Source: Theileria orientalis strain Shintoku | Lineage: Eukaryota; Apicomplexa; Aconoidasida; Piroplasmida; Theileriidae | DNA: 64,000 bases | Direction of reading: 5' to 3' | Assembly: GCF_000740895.1 (NCBI RefSeq) | Contig: NC_025261.1 | Span: 2,108,001 to 2,172,000 of the forward strand | Part shown: positions 56,201-64,000 of the stretch, piece after piece | Numbering within the stretch: position 1 is the stretch's first letter | How the letters are laid out: the number at the start of each line of letters is the position of its first letter | Translations under genes and position numbers: made by a program | Notes under the pieces: generated by a model | Seen by the model: only the letters and a program-made list of their open reading frames with translations | Databases searched by the model: none | Told to the model about the DNA's origin: nothing

Positions 56201-57770
56201 TATACCAGTTGTTTTCTTAAGTCTTTTTGTAATCATTAACTTTGTTTTTAAAAGATTTGTTCATGCATCAAAAAATCTTCAGATTGCATCCCTAGAATCT
56301 CTATCTAGAAATAACTTCGTCTGTCAAAATGCAGTTTCATCTTCGTCAACATATCGTAGCTTCAAGAAGGAATCCACCCTTTTGGACAACGTAATAGAGT
56401 ACACTGACTATTGTATAAGGTCGTGGTTCTATTCTAAGTCGTTCCTTTCATGGGCATCCTTCGTCTCAAAATTCGTATTTTTGGGGATGATGTTGTTTAC
56501 ATTTTTAGCGCCAGTATTATACAAAAAGTACGTAGGCATGGAATCCTTTGTAGGCTTCCAAGGATTAAATGTTATGCAAAATACGAGAATAATTTTTACA
56601 TTCACGAACTTTGTGGTTGCAATTGCAAAGCTCGAAATGCTAATGTGCTCCATAAAAAGATTTGAATGTTTTATACCACCTGGGCAAAAATGTGTATTCC
56701 AAAAATATCGCAATGTACATAAAGAGGATCCAGTGGTGAACATAAAATTAGAGAAAATTCTCAGCATCAATGATGTTAAAGATGCGTTGATCTTAAGAAG
56801 AAAAAAGGAATTTAAGGAAGAAAATAAAAAGTTTTATTGTTTTAGAAGGCTGGGTTTCAGACCCCGAATAAATATAATATCACCTAATTTACATTTAAAC
56901 CAAGAGCATAGCGGTGTTGAGTTAAAAAATGTGTGTGTGTACACCACAACTGACCTTAACCCAGAAGGCATGATCTTGAAAAATATTACAGTGTCAGCAC
57001 ATAAAGCTGAGATTATAGGTATAGTGGGTAGAACGGGTGCTGGTAAAACAACTCTATTGTCAGTGTTACAGAACATATCCACTAACAGAACTGGCCAAGT
57101 ACTATTGGATGGTAAAGATTTGAATGATATCCCCAAGGTTGTCCTTAGACAGATTATAGGCGTCTTGCCACAACTGCCATTTGTGTTCAAGGGTTGGACT
57201 ATTAGGAGGTTCCTTGATCCCAGAAAGCTTTTTAGTGATGATGAAATAAATGATGCGCTTGACCAGTCTGGTCTTTTGAACTTTGTTAACGAGCTTCCGG
57301 GATCTAAGAAATTGGACAGTGTAATAATACCAGACAACTTAAGTAGTTATATGCCAAACGATAAGAATGATATGGAGTTAAACACCGAAAACCTTAAAGA
57401 TTATTACGAACAGTGTGATATGTTACTGTCAAACACACAACTTCGAACATTATCATTTGCTAGACTAGTGCTGTACAGAAATCTATTTAGGATTATCCTG
57501 GTTGATGAACCTCCATCAGAAAATTGCTATGAAAATGAGTACAGTGAAAGCGATACAGGGACATACGATCTTGGAGTGCCAATATATGAGCTGCTTAAAA
57601 AATTCTTCCAGCACTGTACAACATTCGTGACAGCACACGATTCTAATGCCCTGCGTATGTGTAATTCAGTATGGATACTACACCAAGGAATGTTCATGGG
57701 TAAATGCGGTGTAGACGAAATTTTAAAAGAAAACTCAATAGCCAATATAATACAGAAATTTGTCAAATAG
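53232..57770 (+). CDS. ABCC-type ABC transporter with one degenerate ATP site
   Basis: A single exon encodes 1512 residues, the length of a full two-domain MRP-like transporter. Hydrophobic segments of the first membrane domain start near residue 135, those of the second near 830. NBD1: Walker A GSQGSGKS near 550, signature LSGGQ near 644, Walker B LMCLDAS near 679, in which the catalytic Glu is Ala. NBD2: Walker A GRTGAGKTT near 1266, signature replaced by LSNTQ near 1398, Walker B ILVDEP near 1422. Site 1 is thus degenerate and site 2 (NBD2 Walker motifs with NBD1 LSGGQ) is complete, as in many ABCC proteins. The substrate is unknown. Composition is AT-rich and no introns are needed. Confidence 0.88.
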   Translation: MKGVSSEKDYYPEKEPEYCFWESQLYLKVKSCRFFKDNLFKYLDHGFNFYAFFTWARRWINLVAKQYVEPYKFYPLPISDQILYWQPIFARHVSDALVRLDTYETSKSKSINKPKKPYKSILMRALFLTYWKRILFIILGFVVLLTCNILLAFIFREILDNSTGQIPRLKYVLLLSTSLAFLQFLIALLLDHMNFYMYRLIHVIQYSFSITIFQHGMCHRRKFANNIEGSNSLNVCNEVLHSCSPDSECSKNPLFCQALRYQNKDINSRIFSFEFMDSYYISLFIESTIQIVQFICTFTFGFFVVTKILPIHVWPLYAFYTSVSLLMIVLEIFNTVILKYIYGLKDYRINKSREIIAGLHLINKMFMDDIAHNIITKTRNNELILLLIRFVLSFINRLLVALTISFSLTYLLDDYINNVLNTDDISGFKSGHVMSSLLIIIKSADSMLFVPDSIKFLTYSLISYFRVEYYMNECSPNFYISDNKYTGSVKTSTNIVPITTQLPKDVVVYYKDATFTWVNTRNDLLNKNYDTYLKNINFELKRGEMVIVTGSQGSGKSNFIKSMLGEMTLVGGSMAVVPLHTSMPIFYASQDIFLQQGTIRSNIVFGHRFDEYLYNTVLKAVELEFDISTWDKGDLRVVSDNAHSLSGGQRVRMELARAVYAYLIFHQVNTEYNNSQCSFLMCLDASFHGLDPYVSKTIFNNLFNLKTGLLIKNDLSVVLTSIKRDLKSISINDVSYPNMPLYNITDKTLKKIKDMKYSQINASPTTTVLKTIEPEEMMKMCDSGENSRSGRKKFVIEKYEDSLIINPESKVTVIKLKESFKSYIIYLKSIGPLFALFVIFTFTYIAIENFTYVKAGGMGDLIMEIVVHVKSEIEAVSSYSTIIAMCNRTLTKIKIMTLFIVIFCFLANSVLTFCCLRGCKRIHEYCINSLINNNSTVVRIKQYSSEILTFLSSDVFMIDENFGPCLSSLLILFIGVVVQAMVIVYSHPICIPVVFLSLFVIINFVFKRFVHASKNLQIASLESLSRNNFVCQNAVSSSSTYRSFKKESTLLDNVIEYTDYCIRSWFYSKSFLSWASFVSKFVFLGMMLFTFLAPVLYKKYVGMESFVGFQGLNVMQNTRIIFTFTNFVVAIAKLEMLMCSIKRFECFIPPGQKCVFQKYRNVHKEDPVVNIKLEKILSINDVKDALILRRKKEFKEENKKFYCFRRLGFRPRINIISPNLHLNQEHSGVELKNVCVYTTTDLNPEGMILKNITVSAHKAEIIGIVGRTGAGKTTLLSVLQNISTNRTGQVLLDGKDLNDIPKVVLRQIIGVLPQLPFVFKGWTIRRFLDPRKLFSDDEINDALDQSGLLNFVNELPGSKKLDSVIIPDNLSSYMPNDKNDMELNTENLKDYYEQCDMLLSNTQLRTLSFARLVLYRNLFRIILVDEPPSENCYENEYSESDTGTYDLGVPIYELLKKFFQHCTTFVTAHDSNALRMCNSVWILHQGMFMGKCGVDEILKENSIANIIQKFVK

Positions 57771-58088
57771 ACAATGTAAACTAGAGTTTTTAATATCTGT
57801 AATATGATATTTAAAACCTACACGATATATAACACACAATGGTTAATATGACTGAATACGATATGGTAAGATTAACGTTAATAATAGATTGATATATAAA
57901 TAAAAGAAGACAAATAAATATTCAAAAAAACATAATAACTTAAATGATCAAAAATGTGTGACAATCTTTCTTACAAAAAATGTATTTTGTTGTGATTTGT
58001 TAACCCAATCATTGTTGAGCAAATGGTAAATCGACCTAATATGACCCTTAAAATATAATGAAAGCCAATGATCCATCTGTATAGTTAA
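57771..58088. other. Intergenic region ABC transporter / secreted acidic protein
   Basis: The 318-bp AT-rich gap separates two same-strand genes. I see no gene or repeat in it. Confidence 0.55.
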
Positions 58089-59474
58089 ATGTGTCAATGT
58101 TATTTCAACTACATTTATTTAAAACTTTACTCTATGGTAAAATTAATTCTAATATTGGCAATTTACTTATTGATAAATTCTTGTAAAATAGATTACACTA
58201 TTGCAGTATTTGTTGGACCTTCCATAAAATTTGTAAGAAATTTAAATAATTATAGCCCAAATTATTATCGCAATTCAAGTGAAACATGTTTTAATCGTGA
58301 ACCTTCCACGAATCCGCAAAATATACATAAATCTCCATACAAATTGAGACAAGCAGATAGTTCTCCTAATATTGAAAAATGTGATATAAATTCTAAAATA
58401 TTGAATATTTTGAATGAATTTTATGAGTATTTTACAAGTGTAAGATTGATCACACAGCCTCTTACACACCTAGGACCCATGCACGAAACATTCATAAAAA
58501 GCACAAATGGATACACTAAATTGACGAATAAAAATAAATTTAACCTGTATTCTAGTTCACTAATCTCAAAATCACTAATTCACGAAGATTTGATACAGGA
58601 ATTAAAAAATGATAAAAACGTAAATATAACTCTACTAAATGAACCTGAAGAACACAGACTCTTTAACGAAGAAGAGGAAGAAGAGTTGGACGAGGATGAA
58701 GATGAATTGGAAGCAGAGTTTATGGAAGAACAGGAAGAAGAGCCCGAAGAGAAGGCGAGTAATAGCGCAGAGGTAGGAGAGCTATGGAATAAATATAAGC
58801 ACCTATTTAAGCCTTTGGAGACGAAGGAGGAGAAGGAAGAAAGAATAATGAAGTTGCCAGTGAAAAAGATAAAGGTAGAAGGAGTGGAAGTGGAAGTAAG
58901 AATGGGAACCCTGGGCCTACCATGGTATATCGACGAAGAAAACAAGAAAAAGTTAGAATCGACATACGACCCGGACGTACTGGAAGACATAAAGGCAACT
59001 CACGGAGGAGAACCATTCCATTTCCCAATAATAAAGGAGGAAAAGGAAGGAGACTGGGTGCCACTGCCAGGAATAGAAGCAACCTACTTCCCGAAAGTGA
59101 AGGTGCTGGACCATAAAGCGAACATCCCGGACTACGAGTACGTGACACTGCTACACGACGCAGGGAGGAATTACACGTGGACGTACGAGAGTTCGACCGA
59201 CACCAGAGCAAAATCATACGAAGGAGAAGGACCACTGGAAACATATGAAGTAGTAAAAGGGAAAATAAAGACTAAAGAAAAAAAGGAAGTGGGAAAATAT
59301 AGACCATATATACCGAAGGATTATTTTACGTCTCAAAAGGGTAAAATGGAATTTTATCCAAGGAAGAGTCTGGATGTAGGAATATACAGGCAACCAAAAT
59401 TGGAAGAATTGTTAAACATAAGTAAGAATGAAAGTGAGCTAAGAATTTTTAGAATTCAGATGCAAATCAAATAG
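58089..59474 (+). CDS. Unrecognised secreted acidic protein
   Basis: The frame has 461 residues from ATG 58089; the ATG at 58134 gives 446 residues and a cleaner signal peptide (MVKLILILAIYLLINSC), so it may be the real start. Residues about 35-180 are Asn/Ser-rich with little pattern. A block of Glu and Asp (58668-58760) follows, then a better ordered C-terminal part with LGLPWYIDEENKKK, LPGIEATYFPKV and YRPYIPKDYF. I do not recognise the family. A signal peptide followed by an Asn-rich stretch would also fit an apicoplast protein. Codon use changes from AT-rich in the first half to GC-richer in the second. Confidence 0.6.
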   Translation: MCQCYFNYIYLKLYSMVKLILILAIYLLINSCKIDYTIAVFVGPSIKFVRNLNNYSPNYYRNSSETCFNREPSTNPQNIHKSPYKLRQADSSPNIEKCDINSKILNILNEFYEYFTSVRLITQPLTHLGPMHETFIKSTNGYTKLTNKNKFNLYSSSLISKSLIHEDLIQELKNDKNVNITLLNEPEEHRLFNEEEEEELDEDEDELEAEFMEEQEEEPEEKASNSAEVGELWNKYKHLFKPLETKEEKEERIMKLPVKKIKVEGVEVEVRMGTLGLPWYIDEENKKKLESTYDPDVLEDIKATHGGEPFHFPIIKEEKEGDWVPLPGIEATYFPKVKVLDHKANIPDYEYVTLLHDAGRNYTWTYESSTDTRAKSYEGEGPLETYEVVKGKIKTKEKKEVGKYRPYIPKDYFTSQKGKMEFYPRKSLDVGIYRQPKLEELLNISKNESELRIFRIQMQIK

Positions 59475-59601
59475 TGATATTAAGGAGGGAGAGCTAGGAT
59501 ACCACAGGGAAGAACAGAACTTTTGGAAAAAGGCGGATTACAGGTAGAAGGTTAATTAGATTAAAGAAGATGTGAGTAGGGATAACGGAGATAAGCCAGG
59601 A

Positions 59602-61140
59602 ATGGTGTACAGAGAGTTGGGGAAAACAGGAATGAAGATATCGCAAGTGGGTCTGGGCACGATGATGTTTGGGTCAGCGCTGACCGAAGAAGAGTCGCAC
59701 AAGCTGCTGGACTACGCGCACGACAAGTTCGGAGTAAACTTCTTCGTAAGTTAAAAGGCTGTAACGAGGTGTAGGACACATGTGAGCTGTACCCAGTGCC
59801 ATTCTCACATAAAAGTTACGGAATGGCGGAGGTAATCTTGGGAAACTGGATAAGGAAGAGAGGCCCCGAGGTTAGATCTGAGATAGTGGTGTCGACAAGG
59901 ATAGCGTGCAGAAACGAAAACCTGAAGCTGATAAGGAATTCAAGGTAGGGGTAAGAGAGTGAGATAAGTTCAGAGACACGAGTCTATCAAAGGAGAATAT
60001 AATCAAGGCGGTGAATTCGTCGCTCGAGAGGATGGGTCTGGAGTACATAGACCTGTTGCAGTTCAGCTGGCCGGACAGATACGTGCCAATGCAGGAGAGC
60101 GGCGACTACGAACAGATGTTTTTCGACACAGAAGTAAGCACATACTCCTATTTCAAATAAGTTCCAGCATTATTGCTTCTGTTGCGTTGTTACACATAAG
60201 CAACTAAATATGACTACTGGCATTGATATGAGTGTTATTCCTACCGGTTAATAAATATGTGCAGTCTATGAAGAAGATAACGCCAGTTAAAATGGAGGAA
60301 CAGCTGGAAGCAATAGATGAGTTGATGAAACAAGGAAAGGTTAGCTTTAAATGAAAATGAATAGTGTAGATAAGGGCTTGGGGACTTTCAAATGAAACGC
60401 CCTGGGGACTGTTGAGTTTTTATCACCTAGCGAAGGTATGAAGAATTAAGAAAGAACATTGAACAATGGGAAATTAGGAGATGGGAGTGGAGCCGCCGTG
60501 TTCAGTGCAATTAAACTATAATTTGTTGAGTCGAAACGAAGTGGAAAAGGGATTTGTGGAGATAGTAAGGCCGCAGAACACAGGTACACAAACAAGAGAT
60601 AGTGGTTGTCTTAGGAATAGGAATTATCGCATACGGACCCTTGGCAGGAGGAATACTGACGGGAAAGTATCTGGAGTACATAGAGTCGACGACCTCAGCA
60701 AGGCTCCTTAAGTTCCCTTCCTACATGAAGAGATATAGGTAAGCTGGAGAAGAGATAGAGTAACCTCAGGGGATCACTGGCTGCAAGAGCAGTGAAGGAG
60801 TACAACGAGGTGGCAATGGAGTTCAAGCACCCGAACATGACGACGATGGCGCTGAAATGGGTTTATTCAAGGCCTTTTATACTCTCCACGGTAAGATAAG
60901 GGATCTCCATATGAGATAGCACCTAAGAACAATTGACAGATAATTGACATAAGTTAACAGCACTTGTATAAAAACATAACACGTAACAATAATTGGTAGA
61001 TAATTGGAGCAAGTGACCTGTACCAACTTAGGGAAAACCTGTACAGCATGGACGAAGATCTGCCAATAACAGACCTGATGGAGAGAAGAATAAATCAAAT
61101 ACACTGGAAGTGGAGAGACCCAGTGAGAATAATACAATAG
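59602..61140 (+). CDS. Tas-like aldo-keto reductase with altered catalytic tetrad
   Basis: Proposed join(59602..59745, 59775..59944, 59974..60133, 60265..60339, 60370..60435, 60478..60583, 60615..60738, 60770..60890, 61000..61140), 368 residues. Five of eight introns are 29-31 nt. The order follows bacterial Tas closely: YRELGKTGMKISQVGLGTM, DTCELYPVP, SLERMGLEYIDLLQ, IRAWGLSNETPWG, IIAYGPLAGGILTGKY, IGASDLYQLREN. These are NADPH-linked TIM-barrel oxidoreductases. Of the tetrad, Asp and Tyr (DTCELY) remain, but the Lys is Arg (VVSTRIAC) and the His is Ser (LLQFSWPDR). Activity may be lost or changed. The start is the ATG nearest the family start; an upstream frame from 59572 lacks ATG. Convergent with the transporter, 37 bp apart. 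Confidence 0.85.
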
Positions 61141-61177
61141 TAAATAAGCAAGTAAACTAATGTAGTAAAAATTTATG

Positions 61178-62627
61178 TTAACCTAGCAGCGAATCCCTTA
61201 GGCCCCTGTAGAAAGAAGTCTCCTGATGCCGTTCCAAAAGAGTAGCGAGATAAGAAACTATGGCGAAAACGATAACCCACAAAAACTTTATGAAAAAAGT
61301 GTTCAAGTCATTGACGTAGCTATAGTAGTGTTTGTCCTCATCGGGAAACATAGGAGACCCCTGGTCGTCGAACTGTTGACTAAAGTAGTCGAGAATGGGA
61401 ATGCACCCGTTCATACCACGAGTGGAACAGTAGCCAAGAGCGAAGCAAATAACAATAGCAGCAATAAGAATGGGAACGAAGAGAACAAAAAACCTAACAC
61501 TGAGAGTCCAAGTAGCCCAAACGAAAAAAGAAGAAGCGATCCAGCAAATAAGAGGAACAGCAATGAACAAAAGGTTCCGCTTAAACAAAAACTTCCTGTG
61601 ATTGAGCACAGGACCCTTGGAAACAACAGTGTCGTCAGCAGAGCTAGCAATAGAGCGTCCAAGAAGGTCACAGAGATTGTCGACGAAGAAGACAACAGTG
61701 ACCTGCTTATCGTTGAGAAGCATCCGATAAGGAATGAAAACCTGAAAGAAAGCACACTTGCACAAGTCAGACAGAATAAAAACGATAAAGCGCGGAGAGT
61801 ACTTGGGCACGGACCTGAAGATGCGGTACATGCCCCGGAGCTTCTTCACGCAAGAAGCGCCGAACTTAGCGCGAGGCAAGCTGGCGCTCCTGAAATAGCG
61901 AGTGTTCGAGTAGATCACAGTTTGAGCCACTATAGTGCAGAAGACGATGAAAGTGAAGCTGCCGTGCGTGATGATTAAGCAAAGCCGAGCCTGATGCTGA
62001 TTGTTAGTGCCGACGACGAGCTGCACCAAGGTTTGAATGAGAGAAAAGATAGCGAGCCCGCCATAGTATCCAGAATACAAGTTCGAAAAGATGGAAGAAG
62101 AGTAAAAGTTTGAAACGACAAAAGAGTCTAAAAATGAGTGAAAGAGCGCGTTTAAATAACCGTCTAAGTGATTAACCGAGTAAGCAAAGAAAATTACAAA
62201 AAAGAAACGTACTTGATTGAATCACCAGAGCCTCAAGAACGCCGATGGCGGCGAACATGGAGGTGTACAAGTACCGTCCAACGTCGCCACTGGCGAAGGA
62301 GACAATGAAGGTGATAGAAAGGTGGACGGCCAGACACAGCCACCCACTGACAACGGCCTTGAGGTAGCTGCATTCAATCAACAGGAGAACAAACAGGAAC
62401 GCAGCCAAATTAACGTAAACAAAGACCGAAAAACAGTCTGAAATGAAAAAGGGAGTGTCAAAGGCCTTGGAAGTGAGACGCCCAGTGGAAGCAATGCAAG
62501 TCACCGAGGAGCCAACCAAAAAGAAAAGGCACTTGTTCAGGAAGGAGCTGAGCGAGGCTCGACACTTGGCGCTCCCAGAGGGGCAAGGGCTCCGACCGTT
62601 ATCGCCGACGGGAACAACTACGTCCAT
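61178..62627 (-). CDS. ENT-type nucleoside transporter
   Basis: Proposed complement(join(61178..62127, 62213..62627)), 454 residues; one 85-nt intron. About ten hydrophobic segments. ENT marks: FFVDNLCDLLGRSIAS matches the family's FN..D..GR motif, and VIQSNSFVVSNFYSS followed by SGYYGGLAIFSL, formed across the splice, matches the QG(S)..G..F....G..GG stretch of segments 4-5. Parasites that cannot make purines import nucleosides through such carriers at the plasma membrane; this is family knowledge. The start is the first ATG after an in-frame stop; longer starts would need an upstream exon. Many hydrophobic families look similar, so the call rests on these two motifs. Confidence 0.68.
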
Positions 62628-63064
62628 GGAATACACATTTAAAGCCACAGCAAGTTGAAAAAACTAATTCAGACTCGAATTCAGCAAAAGAAGGTTCAGT
62701 GTACTTGCAAGTACAAGTGTACGCGAAACAGGAAGTTGAAAAGGGAGCTACACAGGAGGTCAGATTTCGACCAACGAAAAAAAACAATATAATACAGCTA
62801 ATTTACAAAATAATATACATAATATACATGAGAAAAGTGGAAGCGGTAGCGGATTCCGCAATATGACAGCCCTATAATAAGTGCAGGAAAAAAATTTTTT
62901 AAAAATAACGTTTTGAACTACAAATAGCAATAAAAAATGTATAATAAATTAATTGAGCGGATTCTTATAAAAATGAACGCCGATATACACGAATTTGCTA
63001 TAAATACAATTTACACACCTAGATAGATAGAACATAAATGTTAACATAATTACATTAAAGTGAG
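62628..63064. other. Intergenic region FCP1-like / nucleoside transporter
   Basis: The 437-bp AT-rich gap lies between two minus-strand genes. A short minus-strand frame (62787-62599) overlaps the transporter start in another frame and looks fortuitous. Nothing else is seen. Confidence 0.55.
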
Positions 63065-64000
63065 TCAGAAGGCATACTTGTTAGGGTTAGCCGCGTTAGT
63101 GAAAGGAGCCGACTCAATCTTATCCCTCCTAGAGGTGTGTTTGGTGGTGTCCGGAATCGAGTTCTGCAGAAGCTTCGTCTTGCTGGGATCCCACTTGATG
63201 ACAATGCGTTCGACGGACGAAAACACCTCAGTGCCGTTGCTGTATGATCCAGTTCCCATGAAAATCCTCGTCGGAAGCTCGTCCTTGCCTTTAGAGTCGT
63301 ACCCAGAGTCGGAGGAGAGCCGGTCGGCCTTGGTGGCAGAAGCCAAAAACCTCCAGTGGTCCTTGTTAGGGAGCTGAGGAGGCTCGTTAGAGTAAATGTT
63401 GCAGACCTCGTCGACGTCAAAGAGCGACTCGTCAACCTTGGTGAAAGTGGCCCTGCAGCTGTAGAGCCAGAGAGTGTGAATCTTGTGCACGTGGTTGAAC
63501 TGAGAGTCGCGGCTTTTGGTGATGTTGTCAGTGCAGTTCTTGCCGGCCATAATGTGCGTTAGCTTCGAGTCGTTCAGGCGCAGAACCACGGAGGCGCCCA
63601 TCTCAACCAAGTTCTCCTTCTGCCTCTGCTCGCAGTCGGCGTGGAGGACTGAGTTGGAGGCCTTGGCGTTCTTCCGGTAGCCGGTGAGCAGGACGCCGAG
63701 GCCCTGGAGAACCTGGCTCTGCAAGGACTCCAGAATGGCGCCGACGTCGTTCCTGAAGGGGTCGTCGAAAAAGCGCTTGTGAATCTCCAGGAAAACGCGA
63801 ACCATGTACTTTAGGTGCCTGTCGTAGTCGACGATGCGGACCTTCTCGGGAGAGGATTCAGGCTCACTCTCAGACTGCTCCACGTTGAAGGTGTAGTCGT
63901 TGCCAGATTTGAGGTGATGAGTAGCGGGAGCGCTAGTGTTGGTGGAGCCTTCGCCGTTCGCCTTATTGAAATCGGATCCAGAACTTGTGTAGTTATTGTT
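63065..64000 (-). CDS. FCP1-like RNA polymerase II CTD phosphatase, C-terminal part (truncated by window edge)
   Basis: The frame is open from the right edge of the window to the stop at 63065, 311 residues. YMVRVFLEIHKRFFDD corresponds to the L..IH..FY segment after the FCP1 phosphatase domain. A BRCT domain follows (about LLTGYRKNAK to EVCNIYSN) with EMGASVVL, LTHIMAGKN and HKIHTLWLYSCRATFTKVDESLFDV, which is close to the FCP1 pattern W...C.....VDES.F. The catalytic DxDx(T/V) domain must lie outside the window. FCP1 removes phosphate from the polymerase II C-terminal domain for recycling. The tail ends in a basic SRRDKIESAPFTN segment. No intron is needed in this part. Confidence 0.78.
   Translation of the reverse strand, partial: NNNYTSSGSDFNKANGEGSTNTSAPATHHLKSGNDYTFNVEQSESEPESSPEKVRIVDYDRHLKYMVRVFLEIHKRFFDDPFRNDVGAILESLQSQVLQGLGVLLTGYRKNAKASNSVLHADCEQRQKENLVEMGASVVLRLNDSKLTHIMAGKNCTDNITKSRDSQFNHVHKIHTLWLYSCRATFTKVDESLFDVDEVCNIYSNEPPQLPNKDHWRFLASATKADRLSSDSGYDSKGKDELPTRIFMGTGSYSNGTEVFSSVERIVIKWDPSKTKLLQNSIPDTTKHTSRRDKIESAPFTNAANPNKYAF

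Noticed and set aside
62599..62787. Cys-rich minus-strand frame as first exon of the nucleoside transporter
   Set aside because: It overlaps the transporter start in another frame and has no good donor to join it in phase.
1..64000. tRNA, rRNA, CRISPR array, transposon or telomeric repeat
   Set aside because: None was recognised on either strand while reading the gaps; a covariance-model search would be needed to exclude small RNA genes.

Overview
The window looks like nuclear DNA of a piroplasm (Apicomplexa), most likely a Theileria. I infer this from four things: many GT-AG introns, a large share of them only 29-35 nt long; very short intergenic distances; an apicoplast-type Der1 protein with a two-part leader; and a secreted repeat protein of the kind expanded in Theileria. 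The moderate GC content and GC-rich third codon positions of most housekeeping genes would fit T. orientalis better than T. parva or T. annulata, but the species is inference. All exon structures were deduced by hand from reading frame, splice borders and protein continuity.

Left part (1-5.4 kb): the tail of YKT6, then a REV1-like gene in which most Y-family polymerase active-site residues are replaced, then AGM1 on the minus strand. From 5.4 to 15.7 kb lies a tandem duplication of about 5.05 kb. Each unit holds a Ste24-like gene with a broken zinc motif (HGLGH), a proteasome alpha-1 gene and an intact Ste24 gene (HELGH). The two broken Ste24 genes are mosaics of identical and strongly diverged blocks; the rest of the units looks identical. 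The right breakpoint falls in the first exon of the next gene, a helical-repeat protein.

Middle part (17-35 kb): a symbiont-type Der1, a large secreted HEXXH metalloprotease with C-terminal beta-sandwich repeats, two ribosome-biogenesis genes (CGR1/CCDC86-like and NOP4/RBM28-like) around an unrecognised 85-residue protein, an Eps15-like EH protein, glucosamine-6-phosphate synthase (GFAT), the F1-ATPase assembly factor ATP12 and chaperonin CCT6. AGM1 and GFAT both belong to the hexosamine pathway to UDP-GlcNAc.

Right part (35.7-64 kb): one five-exon gene of 15 kb encodes a 4767-residue DUF3638/DUF3645 helicase-like protein. A secreted repeat protein, an ABCC-type transporter, a secreted acidic protein, a nine-exon Tas-like aldo-keto reductase, an ENT-type nucleoside transporter and the C-terminal part of an FCP1-like CTD phosphatase follow. 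I saw no rRNA, tRNA, CRISPR array or transposon.

The observations most worth a second look are the apparent pseudoenzymes (REV1, the HGLGH Ste24 copies, the aldo-keto reductase), the patchwork duplication that also doubles a proteasome subunit, the GFAT whose catalytic cysteine is not at the N-terminus, and three same-strand gene pairs separated by only 2-6 bases.
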